Part shown: one piece after another, positions 1 through 8,482 of the stretch | Position numbering within the stretch: the stretch's first letter is position 1 | Layout of the letters: the number at the start of each line of letters is the position of its first letter | Made by a program: the position numbers and the translations under genes | Notes under the pieces: model-generated | Database searches by the model: none | Seen by the model: only the letters and a program-made list of their open reading frames with translations | What the model was told of the DNA's origin: nothing | Source: CAWDJT01 sp963828705 | GTDB lineage: Bacteria; Desulfobacterota; Syntrophobacteria; Syntrophobacterales; Syntrophobacteraceae | Direction: 5' to 3' | Length of the DNA: 64,000 nucleotides | Assembly: GCA_963828705.1 (NCBI GenBank) | Contig: CAWHGA010000038.1 | Location: forward strand, 186,001 to 250,000

Positions 1-1
1 C

Positions 2-2360
2 GGCACGCCGGTGCTTTCCGCCACCTTTGTGGATGCCAGGCCGCTGCAGCGCAAGGACGCCATGTACAGCTTCCCCGTGGCGGTCCTGACCGTGACCAAC
101 TTCGAAGAAATGAAACGCCAGCCCGACTTATTCTTTGCGCATCTTCGCCCCAGGGGGATTCTCATCATCAACCAGAACAGGCCCGCTGAAATCCTGTGGC
201 AGGAACTGGTGGCGCAGTATCCGGCGGAGATCGGGCAGGTGGTGGTGGAATTGCGCACCGCATGGCGCGAGACTGCCGGGACTGCGCCGGGGTTGTCTTC
301 CGGGAGTCGATCCCAGGTGGGAACCAGACGCCACCGGTGATGCCCTCGTGGCGGACATCCGGGAAGCGATCGCGCAGCGGCTCTCGGGCCGGGTGGGCGC
401 GCGCTTGAATCTGGAACAGCAGCGCCTGGCGGACAAGATGACGGCCATGGTCTGTGCTCGCGTCATCAGCCTCGACATGGACGGAATCATCGGCGAGGTG
501 AGCGGTTCCAGCACCGTGGTGTCTAACTTGGTGGCCGTGGGACCGATGTTTCAAGCTTTGCAGGCGATGGGCTTCGATTTTGACTGGTCGCGAGACCTCA
601 ACCTGCTTTCCCGCGGGTTCCCCGATGCGGTGCTCAAGAATCCCAAGCTGCTGAACTATTACTACCAGGCCATGGCGCGAGCGCGGGAAGTGTCGGGACT
701 GGGACGGACCCAGGATTCTGGACTCAAAACTCAAGACTTGGGACTCGAGATTCAAGACTCAAGTCCCAAGACCCAAGACTCAGGTCACAAGCCAGCAGAG
801 ACGGGACTTAAGACCCAGGAACTTGGGGCAGAGGATGAGGATCCCGGGGAATACCTGATGATCATGGGAGGGACACTGGCGGGGATGGTGTTGAGCCAGG
901 TGGCGCTTCCCGAACATCCGCTCTTTTATGTGGGTTTCCCCATCACCCCGGCCGGCAACCCTTTCTACGCCATGGCTGAGGCCTATGCCAACGGGCATCC
1001 TTACATTGTGGTGGATGAGGTCAATCCGTCGGAAAAGGTGGCCGCCGAAAAACTCATCGGCATTGCCCGCACTGGTGGTTTCCTGCCGGTTACTTTCACC
1101 GCGTCCCAAGGATGGCGGCTGTTTACTGAGATCATTCCGCAGTTTGTCGGGGCGCGTCTCGAAGGGTTGTTCCTGATCACCAAACGCGCCTTGGCAGCCC
1201 CCAATCTCAACATCGAGGAAAGCCACACGGACTTTATGAGCTTCCGCGATGACGGCGGCATTATGCTGGCGCCCAAGGGTATTCAGGAATACGTGGCAAC
1301 GCTTTACCTGGCGCGGCTGCTCACACACTTTGCAAAGCTGCCGGTGATCGTTGGCATCGGTGGGATCACCGACACCCACAAGATCGGTCTGGTCAAGGTC
1401 CCCACCGATGTGCGGGTGCGAACCTGGCTGCAGCAAACCCTGGCAGGATTCGATTTCCTCGAACACAAGATCATCAATCGCCAGGGGGATGTGCTGGTCC
1501 ACGGTCCCAGCGGCACCTCGGCGGTCTACCAGGAAACCCAGTCGGAAACCGAAAAGGCCCACCTGGCCGTGACGCGCGTCTATCGCTACGCGCTTGAGGC
1601 CGTCCATGAACTCACTGGGGTCCGGATTGACGAACTTGAGGTGCAGTGCCAGGAAGCGAGTGCAGCGGGGGGGTGCCTGGAGGCCAAGATGCCAAGGGCG
1701 GGGACCGCAGAGCAGTGGTCGACAATGCCAGCAGGGTGTGCGGATGAACCACGCTCCCCGGCGGAGACTCTGATGATCCTTCAGGGGTCGCTCTACCCCA
1801 ACGCCGTCGAAGCCCTGAGAAATCTCGAAGAAGCCGGTTGGCGCGGGATGGGTTGTCTTTCGGTGCGTTGTTTCAATCCCTTCCCGGAAGAACCACTCAG
1901 GCCTTGGCTCAACCAGGCTCAACGGTTGGTAGTGCTGGATCGGTCCAATAGTTTCGGTTCGATCCCGCCACTGGCCAGCCGCATCTTCGCCACCTGCGCC
2001 CGGCAGCGTGTCGGCACCAGCGGATTCCAGCCCCAGGTTATGCGGACCCTGGTGGGTGGGCTTGGCGGCCGGGAAATCACGGTCGATGAGATGAAAGCCA
2101 TCCTCTTGTCCACACACCTGTTGTTCCGCGCCGGTCAGTCGTGGGAGGAGACCGCTCATTGCGCAATGGCTGCGCGAAGACCAAGTGCTTCGCACCCTGC
2201 TGGCCGAAGCTGCCGCCCTGGATCTGCGCAATACCCGGCGGAACACACGCGTGCCGCAACACTTGCGTCCCGTTACCGCGGAGCAGGAGGAATACCACCG
2301 TCACCTGGAATATCTGATGAACCTGCTGATCCAGAAGGGTTATCCAGCGTTCCTGGCTGA
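2..2360 (+). CDS. 2-oxoacid:ferredoxin oxidoreductase, fused gamma/alpha subunit (5' truncated, frameshifted)
   Basis: This is the gamma and alpha part of a pyruvate/2-oxoglutarate:ferredoxin oxidoreductase, which normally works with a thiamine-diphosphate beta subunit. The gamma-domain end is read in frame 2 from the window edge to about 300. The frame then shifts by +1, near a GGGG run, and the alpha domain continues in frame 3. The alpha domain carries the family motif GFPITPAGNPFYAMAE, the conserved VDEVNPSEKVAAEKLIGIA stretch and a C-terminal domain ending near GGREITVDEMKAILL (about 2100). Past about 2150 the frame-3 tail is basic and low-quality, while frame 1 looks coding, so a second +1 shift or a new gene start lies there. 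A repetitive linker at 705-832 separates gamma and alpha. No beta subunit is visible downstream; it could lie upstream. The substrate cannot be told. Confidence 0.75.
705..832 (+). repeat. short degenerate tandem repeat inside the oxidoreductase linker
   Basis: Degenerate copies of a GACTCAAGACTTGG-like unit run through this stretch. They encode a repeating peptide of the type TQDSGLK / TQDLGLE / TQDSGHK, rich in Q, D, S, G and K. The repeat is in frame with the alpha domain and sits between the gamma and alpha domains, so it acts as a flexible linker. Related 2-oxoacid oxidoreductases are not known to me to carry it, so it looks like an in-frame insertion of a dispersed micro-repeat (inference). 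Confidence 0.7.
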
Positions 2361-3276
2361 CTATCACCAGGTGGAATTCATCGCGCCACGGGAAGTGTTG
2401 CGGGAGACCGCCCTGCTGCAGCAGATCGTCATCTACCTGGAAGTGCGGCTGGCACGTCACGCGCTAAGTGCCGGGCGGGGCGACTGGCGGCATGCTTTGG
2501 TGTTGCTTCACTACGGGCAAGAGGGGCCGGACCATGAAGGGGTCGCGGCCGCTTTGCGGCAAGGGGTGGCCGAAGGATGCATCGGGCCGCAACTTCTGGA
2601 ACCCTATGGTCTGCTGCCGGCCGAGGTGGGCCGAGGGCTGGCGGCCGCGGAGGAGCGGCCGGAACCTGATGGTGGTGGCGCAGAGGTTTCGCCGGGCCTG
2701 GAAACCTCGTCGGCCGTTCAACCAGCTATTGATGGAAGCGAACACGAGGTCGCCTTTGATGAGTTCGAAGCCCGCCGTATTGAAGTCATTGTTCGGGAAC
2801 TGGTGCGGCTGCAGGGTGAACAGCCTTTGTTCTTCAACCCTGAAGACTACGAACACGAACTGCATCGGAGACTCCAGGCCATGCCCGAGTCGCCTCTGTT
2901 TGAAATCCGCGAGCGTTGCCAGGCTGCGGCGGCCGATCAGCTCCTCTGGGCCTACCAACGTTGTTACCGCGATGTTATCGATGGTAGCCTGCACTGGGAG
3001 GTGCTGACCCAGCATCATGCGCCGGAACTCAAGGAGTTGTTCGCCGGGGACGGTTTGCGCCGCTTGCAGGCGCTGGCCGGCCGCTGCGTTGCCGCATCTG
3101 GCGGAGCCCTCGGGGAAGAGTCCGCGGGGGTAGTCCTGGCGGAGCTGGAACGTTATCTCACGGAACGATGCCTCCCGGCTTTTCCGCAGAATCCGATGTT
3201 CTACCTGGAATATTTCCGCACCTGGGTGGCGCCGGAACTGATCCGGGAAGCTGTGGCGCCTCAGGAAGCCGGATAA
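2185..3276 (+). CDS. Unrecognised helix-rich protein of the oxidoreductase locus
   Basis: I do not recognise this protein (363 residues from GTG 2185). It is predicted mostly helical, with many Tyr, Trp, Leu and Glu residues, no signal peptide and no transmembrane segment. The ending (NPMFYLEYFRTWVAPEL) resembles short aromatic motifs that recur in the giant protein downstream. The start is uncertain. Frame 1 is open from 2095, a good ribosome binding site (GGGAGGAG, 2141-2148) precedes an ATT at 2158, and GTG 2185 is the first ordinary start. It could also be the frameshifted C-terminal extension of the oxidoreductase alpha gene. It is followed after 48 bp by the giant protein, so co-transcription is likely. 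Confidence 0.5.
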   Translation: MLRTLLAEAAALDLRNTRRNTRVPQHLRPVTAEQEEYHRHLEYLMNLLIQKGYPAFLADYHQVEFIAPREVLRETALLQQIVIYLEVRLARHALSAGRGDWRHALVLLHYGQEGPDHEGVAAALRQGVAEGCIGPQLLEPYGLLPAEVGRGLAAAEERPEPDGGGAEVSPGLETSSAVQPAIDGSEHEVAFDEFEARRIEVIVRELVRLQGEQPLFFNPEDYEHELHRRLQAMPESPLFEIRERCQAAAADQLLWAYQRCYRDVIDGSLHWEVLTQHHAPELKELFAGDGLRRLQALAGRCVAASGGALGEESAGVVLAELERYLTERCLPAFPQNPMFYLEYFRTWVAPELIREAVAPQEAG

Positions 3277-3324
3277 CCGGTCTGATGGTCGCCTTTGATC
3301 CTTCGACTCCGGGGAGCTGTTGCC

Positions 3325-6300
3325 ATGATCAACGACAGCATGAGGGAAAGTATTTACCGAGAAGTAGAGACGATGTTTCCATGGCCGGGTTCGAGCCGTG
3401 AACCCAGAGCTGGGGACGAACCTGGCGGGGTTGCGAGTGGTTGGGCCGAGCGCAGCAATGACGGCGATTTGAGTGTTCTATGGCAAAGCGAAATGCAGAC
3501 ACTCCTCGGTCAGGTCAAGGACCAGGTGTTGTTTCAGCTCCACGCTATGTTCGAGATCCCGGCCTCGGCCACCGACATCCAGTCAGCGGTGGATGAAGCC
3601 CTGGCCGCGCAGTATGCGCTGGAACAGTCCTGTGCCAGCAAGGGTTCCTACGATGCGGCTGGGTACGCACGCTTTCTCCTCCGTCAGTATTGGCAACGAA
3701 CTTCCGAGAGTTCCCAATCGAGAACTGTGGCTGCGCAGTCTCTCCTAACCGGGCTTCGGCATGTCGAGGCCTCCGGTTTTTTTCAAAAAACACCAATGGA
3801 AATCGGTTCCTGGACCAGGTGGTTTCTCCAGGTGGAACGCTATCATCGTCAGGATGCCATCCACAGCGAGCAGCGCTTAGACCGCTATCGTGCCCTCCAT
3901 CGCGGTCTTGGCTCGGCCGGGCCGCGCTCATTTGACGACTTGCTGATCTGGCTTGAATTCCGGCTGTTGGCCGAACCAGATGGGGTGGAAGCCGATGTCG
4001 CCACCTTAAGCCGTCAGGTGGCGCAAGAACCGGGATTTGGGGGGTGGAACCACCTTTTCCCTGGGATTCCGGCATCGGCGGCGATCTACATTCTGTTGCG
4101 TTGCCATCAAATGTGCCTTTTGGAGATCGTTGAGCCCCGGGAGCAGCGCCGTTTCCAGCAGATGCTGGCGACCCGTCAACTGGACACCATTCTGGATCTG
4201 ATGCGTCTGGTCGTGCACCGTACCATGGGTGAGCCGCGGCTTCCCGAAGCTGCCATGTTATTGGATCAGCTCCAGGCCGAAGGTTTCAATATCGATCACC
4301 AGCGTTTTCACGACCCCTATGAGGCGAATCTGGTACCGATAGCCGACACGGAACTCTTTGAACTCTCGCGGCTGCCGCTCCTTGTTTCGCTGGAGGAAAT
4401 GACGGGGGAGTTTGAAACCGATCTGGAATCAAACGAGACGCGTTTTGGAAGCTGGTTCCGGCGCTTGCTGCAGGAGGCCGCGAGCGAACATGAGATATAC
4501 CGGCAGGCCAGGCGGCAAGCTTTGCCGCGGGCACAACTGCTCCGGCAGTTGGTGCGATTTGCCGCCACCTGGGTGTTGGCCAAATACCCATGGCCCTTGG
4601 ATCAGCTGCCAACCGACTTGGTTGAGGACGTCCGCGGGCTTCTGCCGGATGCTGCCGTCCGGCATCTGGTGAGGCCACGCAAGGGTTATGAGCTGAAATC
4701 AAAACAGGACCTGCAGGCCCTCATTGCCAACGAATGCCGACAGCAGCAGGAGGCGCTCCAGAGGATTGCGACCAGCGCCTGCATTCAGGGACTGCATGAT
4801 TACGCTTGCTTCATTCGCTATCTGCTCCACCAGCACTGGCGGGAGAAGCTGGGGCTGAACCTGGATGACGAAAGCATGCAAGAGCGGCCACTGGAGCTGT
4901 TGTCGGCGGAGTTGCGCGGGCTCGGTTGGGTGATCAGTGCGGCGCGTCGGTGGGGCATCGACCTGCATCAAGCCAATCCCCACAGCCTGGAATCGGTTCA
5001 GGACTATCTGCGGGAGATCAGTCCGTCAGAGCGGATCATGGAGCAGCTGGCAGCGGAGTTTGTAGCTTCGGAAAACGAGCGCCGTCATGTCTATCAGGGG
5101 TTAGTGGCGGAACTGCTGCCGGCTTTCCATCGGCTGGTGGTGGCTCATGGGCGGGTCCAGGCGCAGTTGCCGCGTCTGTGCCTGACCGCGCAATGGCGTG
5201 ACGAAGTCCCAGCCTTGATCGCACTTCTGACGCCAACGCAACAGTTCCTGAAAGAGATGGCCAGTGGCTGCGTTCAACAATATCTGAATCATTCGTCCGC
5301 GGCCATGTACCGCGAACCCTTGCGACCGCATCTCCACAATGTGGCCGAATGGCATGCCTATCTGGCCTGGGAAACGCACCGTCGGCTTGGAGTGAAGGAC
5401 AACCTGTGCTCTGAGGATGGAGATCCCGAGCGGTTGTTGCGGGAACTCGAGGAGGCAGCGAGTCGAGTGGTATTGCCGCCCCACGAGCTGTTCACGGAAA
5501 CCGTTCAGGGTGCGGTGCTGGCGCTGCTCCAACCATCGCCGGCCGTGCCCGACCTTCCTCCGGAGATTCTGGGTGCGGTGCTGGCGCTGCTCCCCAGGGT
5601 GGATTGCGGCGCCTGCGGCCAAGCCAATTGCCGGGCTTTTGCGGAGGCGCTATGGTGCGACCGGACACCGGCCAGTGCTTGTGTGCAGCTTCTCCCCACT
5701 GGGGTGGAAGCCCTCCGGGAAATGGCGGCGAACCATCGGCCAACGAGCAATGTGGCGGCGGCCGCCGATGGCCTCCTGGAGGTGTTGAAGGATCGTCGGA
5801 AATGGCGGCAATCGACCGCGCGGGTTCAATTCCACAACGTGCTTTCGGTGCCGGTCCAGAAGGCCCGGCAGTTGCTGACGGAACGGCTGCAAGGTATCTG
5901 GCGGCGACTCACGCCCAAGCCGCAGATCTTCAAATGGCCGAGTTCCGAAGAGTTCTATCAGGGGCTGTGCCGCTACCTGGGCTATGAAGCGGCGGAACGA
6001 CTACAGCGCGCGGAGCGGCACTTGCTGGTGGAACATGGGGATGTACGGCGGCAGTCCGAGTGGCGCGTTTTTATGGAACGCCGGGATTGGCTTGGGTTGG
6101 CGCGGCGCCGTCGACAAAGCCAGCCGCTGCTGCGTCATCAGGACCCGACCTGGGTGGCACGGCAGACCTACGATCAAGTGTTCTTCCTGCATCAACTCGG
6201 TCCAAGGGACCGGGAATTGGTGTTGCGGCAGCGACTGGAGCAGCATCAGGATGGTTTCAGCCGGTGGTGGAATGACGACTTGCTCACCATGAATCTGCCT

Positions 6301-7584
6301 GGATTTTCCATCCGAGACTGGGAGGATTTTTCCAAGATCATCAATAATGCGTATTGGCACCAGGAAATGTCGCTGCCGGGAGGGGACGTGTTGGCCGTGC
6401 TGCAACAAGGCGGTGGACAGGAGGGTTTACCACCGGAAGCTGACCCGGTGCACATGCTGCATGCCTATCTGGAACGGCTGATGGGGCAGGAACAGGCAGC
6501 CCATGAGCGCCGTCGGGAAATCCTGCAACAACACCGGAGAGGTCAATCGGTTGCGGACGCCGGCCAACTTCGCGAATTGATCGAGGCCTTCGTTGATGGC
6601 AGCGGCCGAGAGAGGGAGCCGTGCCGGCCGCCGACCATAGATGCCGGCGCTGCGGCTGTTTCTGGTTGGGCGGTTGACGCCGAGGACCAGTGCGCGTTGG
6701 AACTGGAATACCTCTGGGATCACTTTCAGCAGGTCGGTTTTGCCATTTCGCCGGAGTTTGTCTGCCGCTGGGAGGACCTGACCTCTGACGAAGCAGAAGT
6801 TCTAGTAGCGGACCTGGCCCGCACCGGCATTGCCTTGGTGCGACCCAGGGAGCGTGCTGTTGTGATCTGTTCCTGGGATCAACCGCTGCCAAAGCGCATC
6901 GGATTGGTGCGCAGCTTGCTGCTCGCCGCTATCTTGCGGCGCCGGCGTGAGGAGCTGGAATGCGGTTGGTTGCAGGCCAAGCTGCGGGACCGCTCGCTCG
7001 GGCGACCGCCCCTCGGTGCCATTCGCCTGCTGATCCGCCAGCGGCTGCGTTCCGGGATGGAGCGCGAGCAGATCCACCAGGAATTGCTGGCAGCCCTGGC
7101 AGGAGCGGGCGCCTATCCTGGATTGATCGATGGCTGGTGTGCGGACCTCCTCCATCACCTGGCCTGCAAACGCCAACACCAGCTTGCCGATGGTTCTTCG
7201 GGGTTGGCATTGGGGTTGCCCGGTGAGACCGATGAGGAATCGGTACTGTATCGGTTCCCAATGCTGACTGCGTTTCTGGATCGGCTGCTGGAGCGGCACC
7301 TGATCCTGGATCGCGAACGGTTGCTGCGTAACCTGTTCCTGCTGGCCAAGATGGAAGGCAACCTCGATACTCTGACCGGACTCCTGCGGGAAATCCGTGA
7401 AACCTCGGACGTCATCGAAGCCGCCTGGCTGCGCTTCACCGAGGAACGCATCCTGGAGGGCCCGGTGTTCAAGAGCCTTGCCCGGCACATCCCTGGGGGT
7501 CCCGTTGCTGGTTTCCCATCTCAAAGACAAGGATGCCGTCAACCGCGGATTGCGGGAAGGCATCGGACGTCGGGAAAAGCGTAA
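3325..7584 (+). CDS. Giant helix-rich protein with an RnfB/AcsC-type 4Fe-4S domain (main part)
   Basis: About 1,419 residues from ATG 3325, chosen because GGGGAG at 3310-3315 gives good spacing; a TTG at 3295 is the alternative. The only recognisable domain is at residues 761-786, where cysteines 761, 764, 769 and 786 form CX2CX4CX16C inside VDCGACGQANCRAFAEAL. This is the pattern of the small 4Fe-4S domain found in RnfB and in the CO dehydrogenase/acetyl-CoA synthase gamma subunit. The rest is alpha-helical with an internal duplication (see findings) and no membrane segments. The last ~40 residues after about 7490 (CCTGGGGGTCCC) look wrong; the natural continuation is in frame 2 (next entry). 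The position between 2-oxoacid oxidoreductase and NuoE/NuoF genes suggests an electron-transfer scaffold, which is inference. Confidence 0.6.
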   Translation: MINDSMRESIYREVETMFPWPGSSREPRAGDEPGGVASGWAERSNDGDLSVLWQSEMQTLLGQVKDQVLFQLHAMFEIPASATDIQSAVDEALAAQYALEQSCASKGSYDAAGYARFLLRQYWQRTSESSQSRTVAAQSLLTGLRHVEASGFFQKTPMEIGSWTRWFLQVERYHRQDAIHSEQRLDRYRALHRGLGSAGPRSFDDLLIWLEFRLLAEPDGVEADVATLSRQVAQEPGFGGWNHLFPGIPASAAIYILLRCHQMCLLEIVEPREQRRFQQMLATRQLDTILDLMRLVVHRTMGEPRLPEAAMLLDQLQAEGFNIDHQRFHDPYEANLVPIADTELFELSRLPLLVSLEEMTGEFETDLESNETRFGSWFRRLLQEAASEHEIYRQARRQALPRAQLLRQLVRFAATWVLAKYPWPLDQLPTDLVEDVRGLLPDAAVRHLVRPRKGYELKSKQDLQALIANECRQQQEALQRIATSACIQGLHDYACFIRYLLHQHWREKLGLNLDDESMQERPLELLSAELRGLGWVISAARRWGIDLHQANPHSLESVQDYLREISPSERIMEQLAAEFVASENERRHVYQGLVAELLPAFHRLVVAHGRVQAQLPRLCLTAQWRDEVPALIALLTPTQQFLKEMASGCVQQYLNHSSAAMYREPLRPHLHNVAEWHAYLAWETHRRLGVKDNLCSEDGDPERLLRELEEAASRVVLPPHELFTETVQGAVLALLQPSPAVPDLPPEILGAVLALLPRVDCGACGQANCRAFAEALWCDRTPASACVQLLPTGVEALREMAANHRPTSNVAAAADGLLEVLKDRRKWRQSTARVQFHNVLSVPVQKARQLLTERLQGIWRRLTPKPQIFKWPSSEEFYQGLCRYLGYEAAERLQRAERHLLVEHGDVRRQSEWRVFMERRDWLGLARRRRQSQPLLRHQDPTWVARQTYDQVFFLHQLGPRDRELVLRQRLEQHQDGFSRWWNDDLLTMNLPGFSIRDWEDFSKIINNAYWHQEMSLPGGDVLAVLQQGGGQEGLPPEADPVHMLHAYLERLMGQEQAAHERRREILQQHRRGQSVADAGQLRELIEAFVDGSGREREPCRPPTIDAGAAAVSGWAVDAEDQCALELEYLWDHFQQVGFAISPEFVCRWEDLTSDEAEVLVADLARTGIALVRPRERAVVICSWDQPLPKRIGLVRSLLLAAILRRRREELECGWLQAKLRDRSLGRPPLGAIRLLIRQRLRSGMEREQIHQELLAALAGAGAYPGLIDGWCADLLHHLACKRQHQLADGSSGLALGLPGETDEESVLYRFPMLTAFLDRLLERHLILDRERLLRNLFLLAKMEGNLDTLTGLLREIRETSDVIEAAWLRFTEERILEGPVFKSLARHIPGGPVAGFPSQRQGCRQPRIAGRHRTSGKA

Positions 7585-8482
7585 CGTGGCAGCTGCTTAC
7601 CATGAGCTGATCAACTTCATCCGTTACCATGTGTTGGTTCGAGCCGACGACCAGGGGCAAAGAGAAGAGGTCATCACTGATATTCAACATGCCGGTTATG
7701 ACCTGCATGGGATTGATGAGGCCGCCCTGGCGACGGCGGTGGAAAAGGAATGGCAGCGGCGCGAGCAACTCCAGGATCAGAAAATCTGGATCTATACAAC
7801 CGTTACCGCTCGGCGCCTGGCTGCTCAGCATGGCGAATTGCAGGAAGCCGAAAGAATCTTCTACAAGGCCCGCATGGATCTTCTCAGGGATGTCCCTGGT
7901 ACCGTCGCTGAAGGAACGGAGACCATCACAACGGAAGCCGCCACGGCGAAAGCGAAGTCGTCTGCATTGTCGCCTGCCGAAGAGACCCTGGATGATGTCG
8001 TCAGACGCCGCGGCGTAGCCTTGGGTCAGATCAAGGAAGAACTGTATCGCCAGCTGTCGGATCTGCTCGAGAGCGAACGCCTGGCCACTTTCCAGAAACG
8101 CATTGGCCAGATTGTGGCAGAACTGGACCGCAAACGACGGGAGATCCACGAGGGCTGGTATCGCGGCCGCATCGACCGGCGCACGGTGTTCTACCTGCTG
8201 CGGCAGTTTCAGAAGAACCAGACCGAACCGTCCTGGGACGACTTCCATCGTTTCCTGGTGGACCATTGGTTCGATCCAGTGGAAACCCTGGCAGCTTCAA
8301 CACGACCCGACCGCGACCAGCGATTGCAGGACCTGGATGAACGCTTCCGGGCACTGCTCGGCGTGTCCCTGCTCCAGTTGCAGCAGGAAGCCGAAGCGGC
8401 AGCGAGGTTCGATTTTCGCCAGTGGTTGGACCGGCAAAATCGGTGGGTCGAAGGAAAGTTGGCGGCAGAGGTGACAACATGA
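7397..8482 (+). CDS. Probable C-terminal part of the giant protein (after a frameshift)
   Basis: Frame 2 continues the giant protein from about 7495 (VPLLVSHLKDKDAVNRGL) to TGA 8480-8482; codons before 7495 in this frame are unlikely to be translated. If joined, the protein would be about 1,750 residues. The segment is helical and charged, with the same aromatic motif style (AAYHELINFIRYHV, WDDFHRFLVDHW) as upstream. The break falls on a G5 run, where one G fewer restores a single frame, so an overcall is the simplest explanation. The end overlaps the next start by ATGA (8479-8482), which indicates translational coupling to the NuoE-type gene. No known domain is recognised. Confidence 0.55.
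   Translation: MKPRTSSKPPGCASPRNASWRARCSRALPGTSLGVPLLVSHLKDKDAVNRGLREGIGRREKRNVAAAYHELINFIRYHVLVRADDQGQREEVITDIQHAGYDLHGIDEAALATAVEKEWQRREQLQDQKIWIYTTVTARRLAAQHGELQEAERIFYKARMDLLRDVPGTVAEGTETITTEAATAKAKSSALSPAEETLDDVVRRRGVALGQIKEELYRQLSDLLESERLATFQKRIGQIVAELDRKRREIHEGWYRGRIDRRTVFYLLRQFQKNQTEPSWDDFHRFLVDHWFDPVETLAASTRPDRDQRLQDLDERFRALLGVSLLQLQQEAEAAARFDFRQWLDRQNRWVEGKLAAEVTT

Noticed and set aside
705..832. CRISPR-like or satellite array
   Set aside because: The units are short, degenerate and contiguous with no spacers, and lie in frame inside a coding sequence.
780..2246. Minus-strand frame opposite the oxidoreductase alpha gene
   Set aside because: The plus-strand frame carries clear family motifs; the opposite frame has none.
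2185..3276. 2-oxoacid oxidoreductase beta subunit
   Set aside because: Beta subunits have a thiamine-diphosphate motif (GDG...N) and conserved cysteines; none are present.
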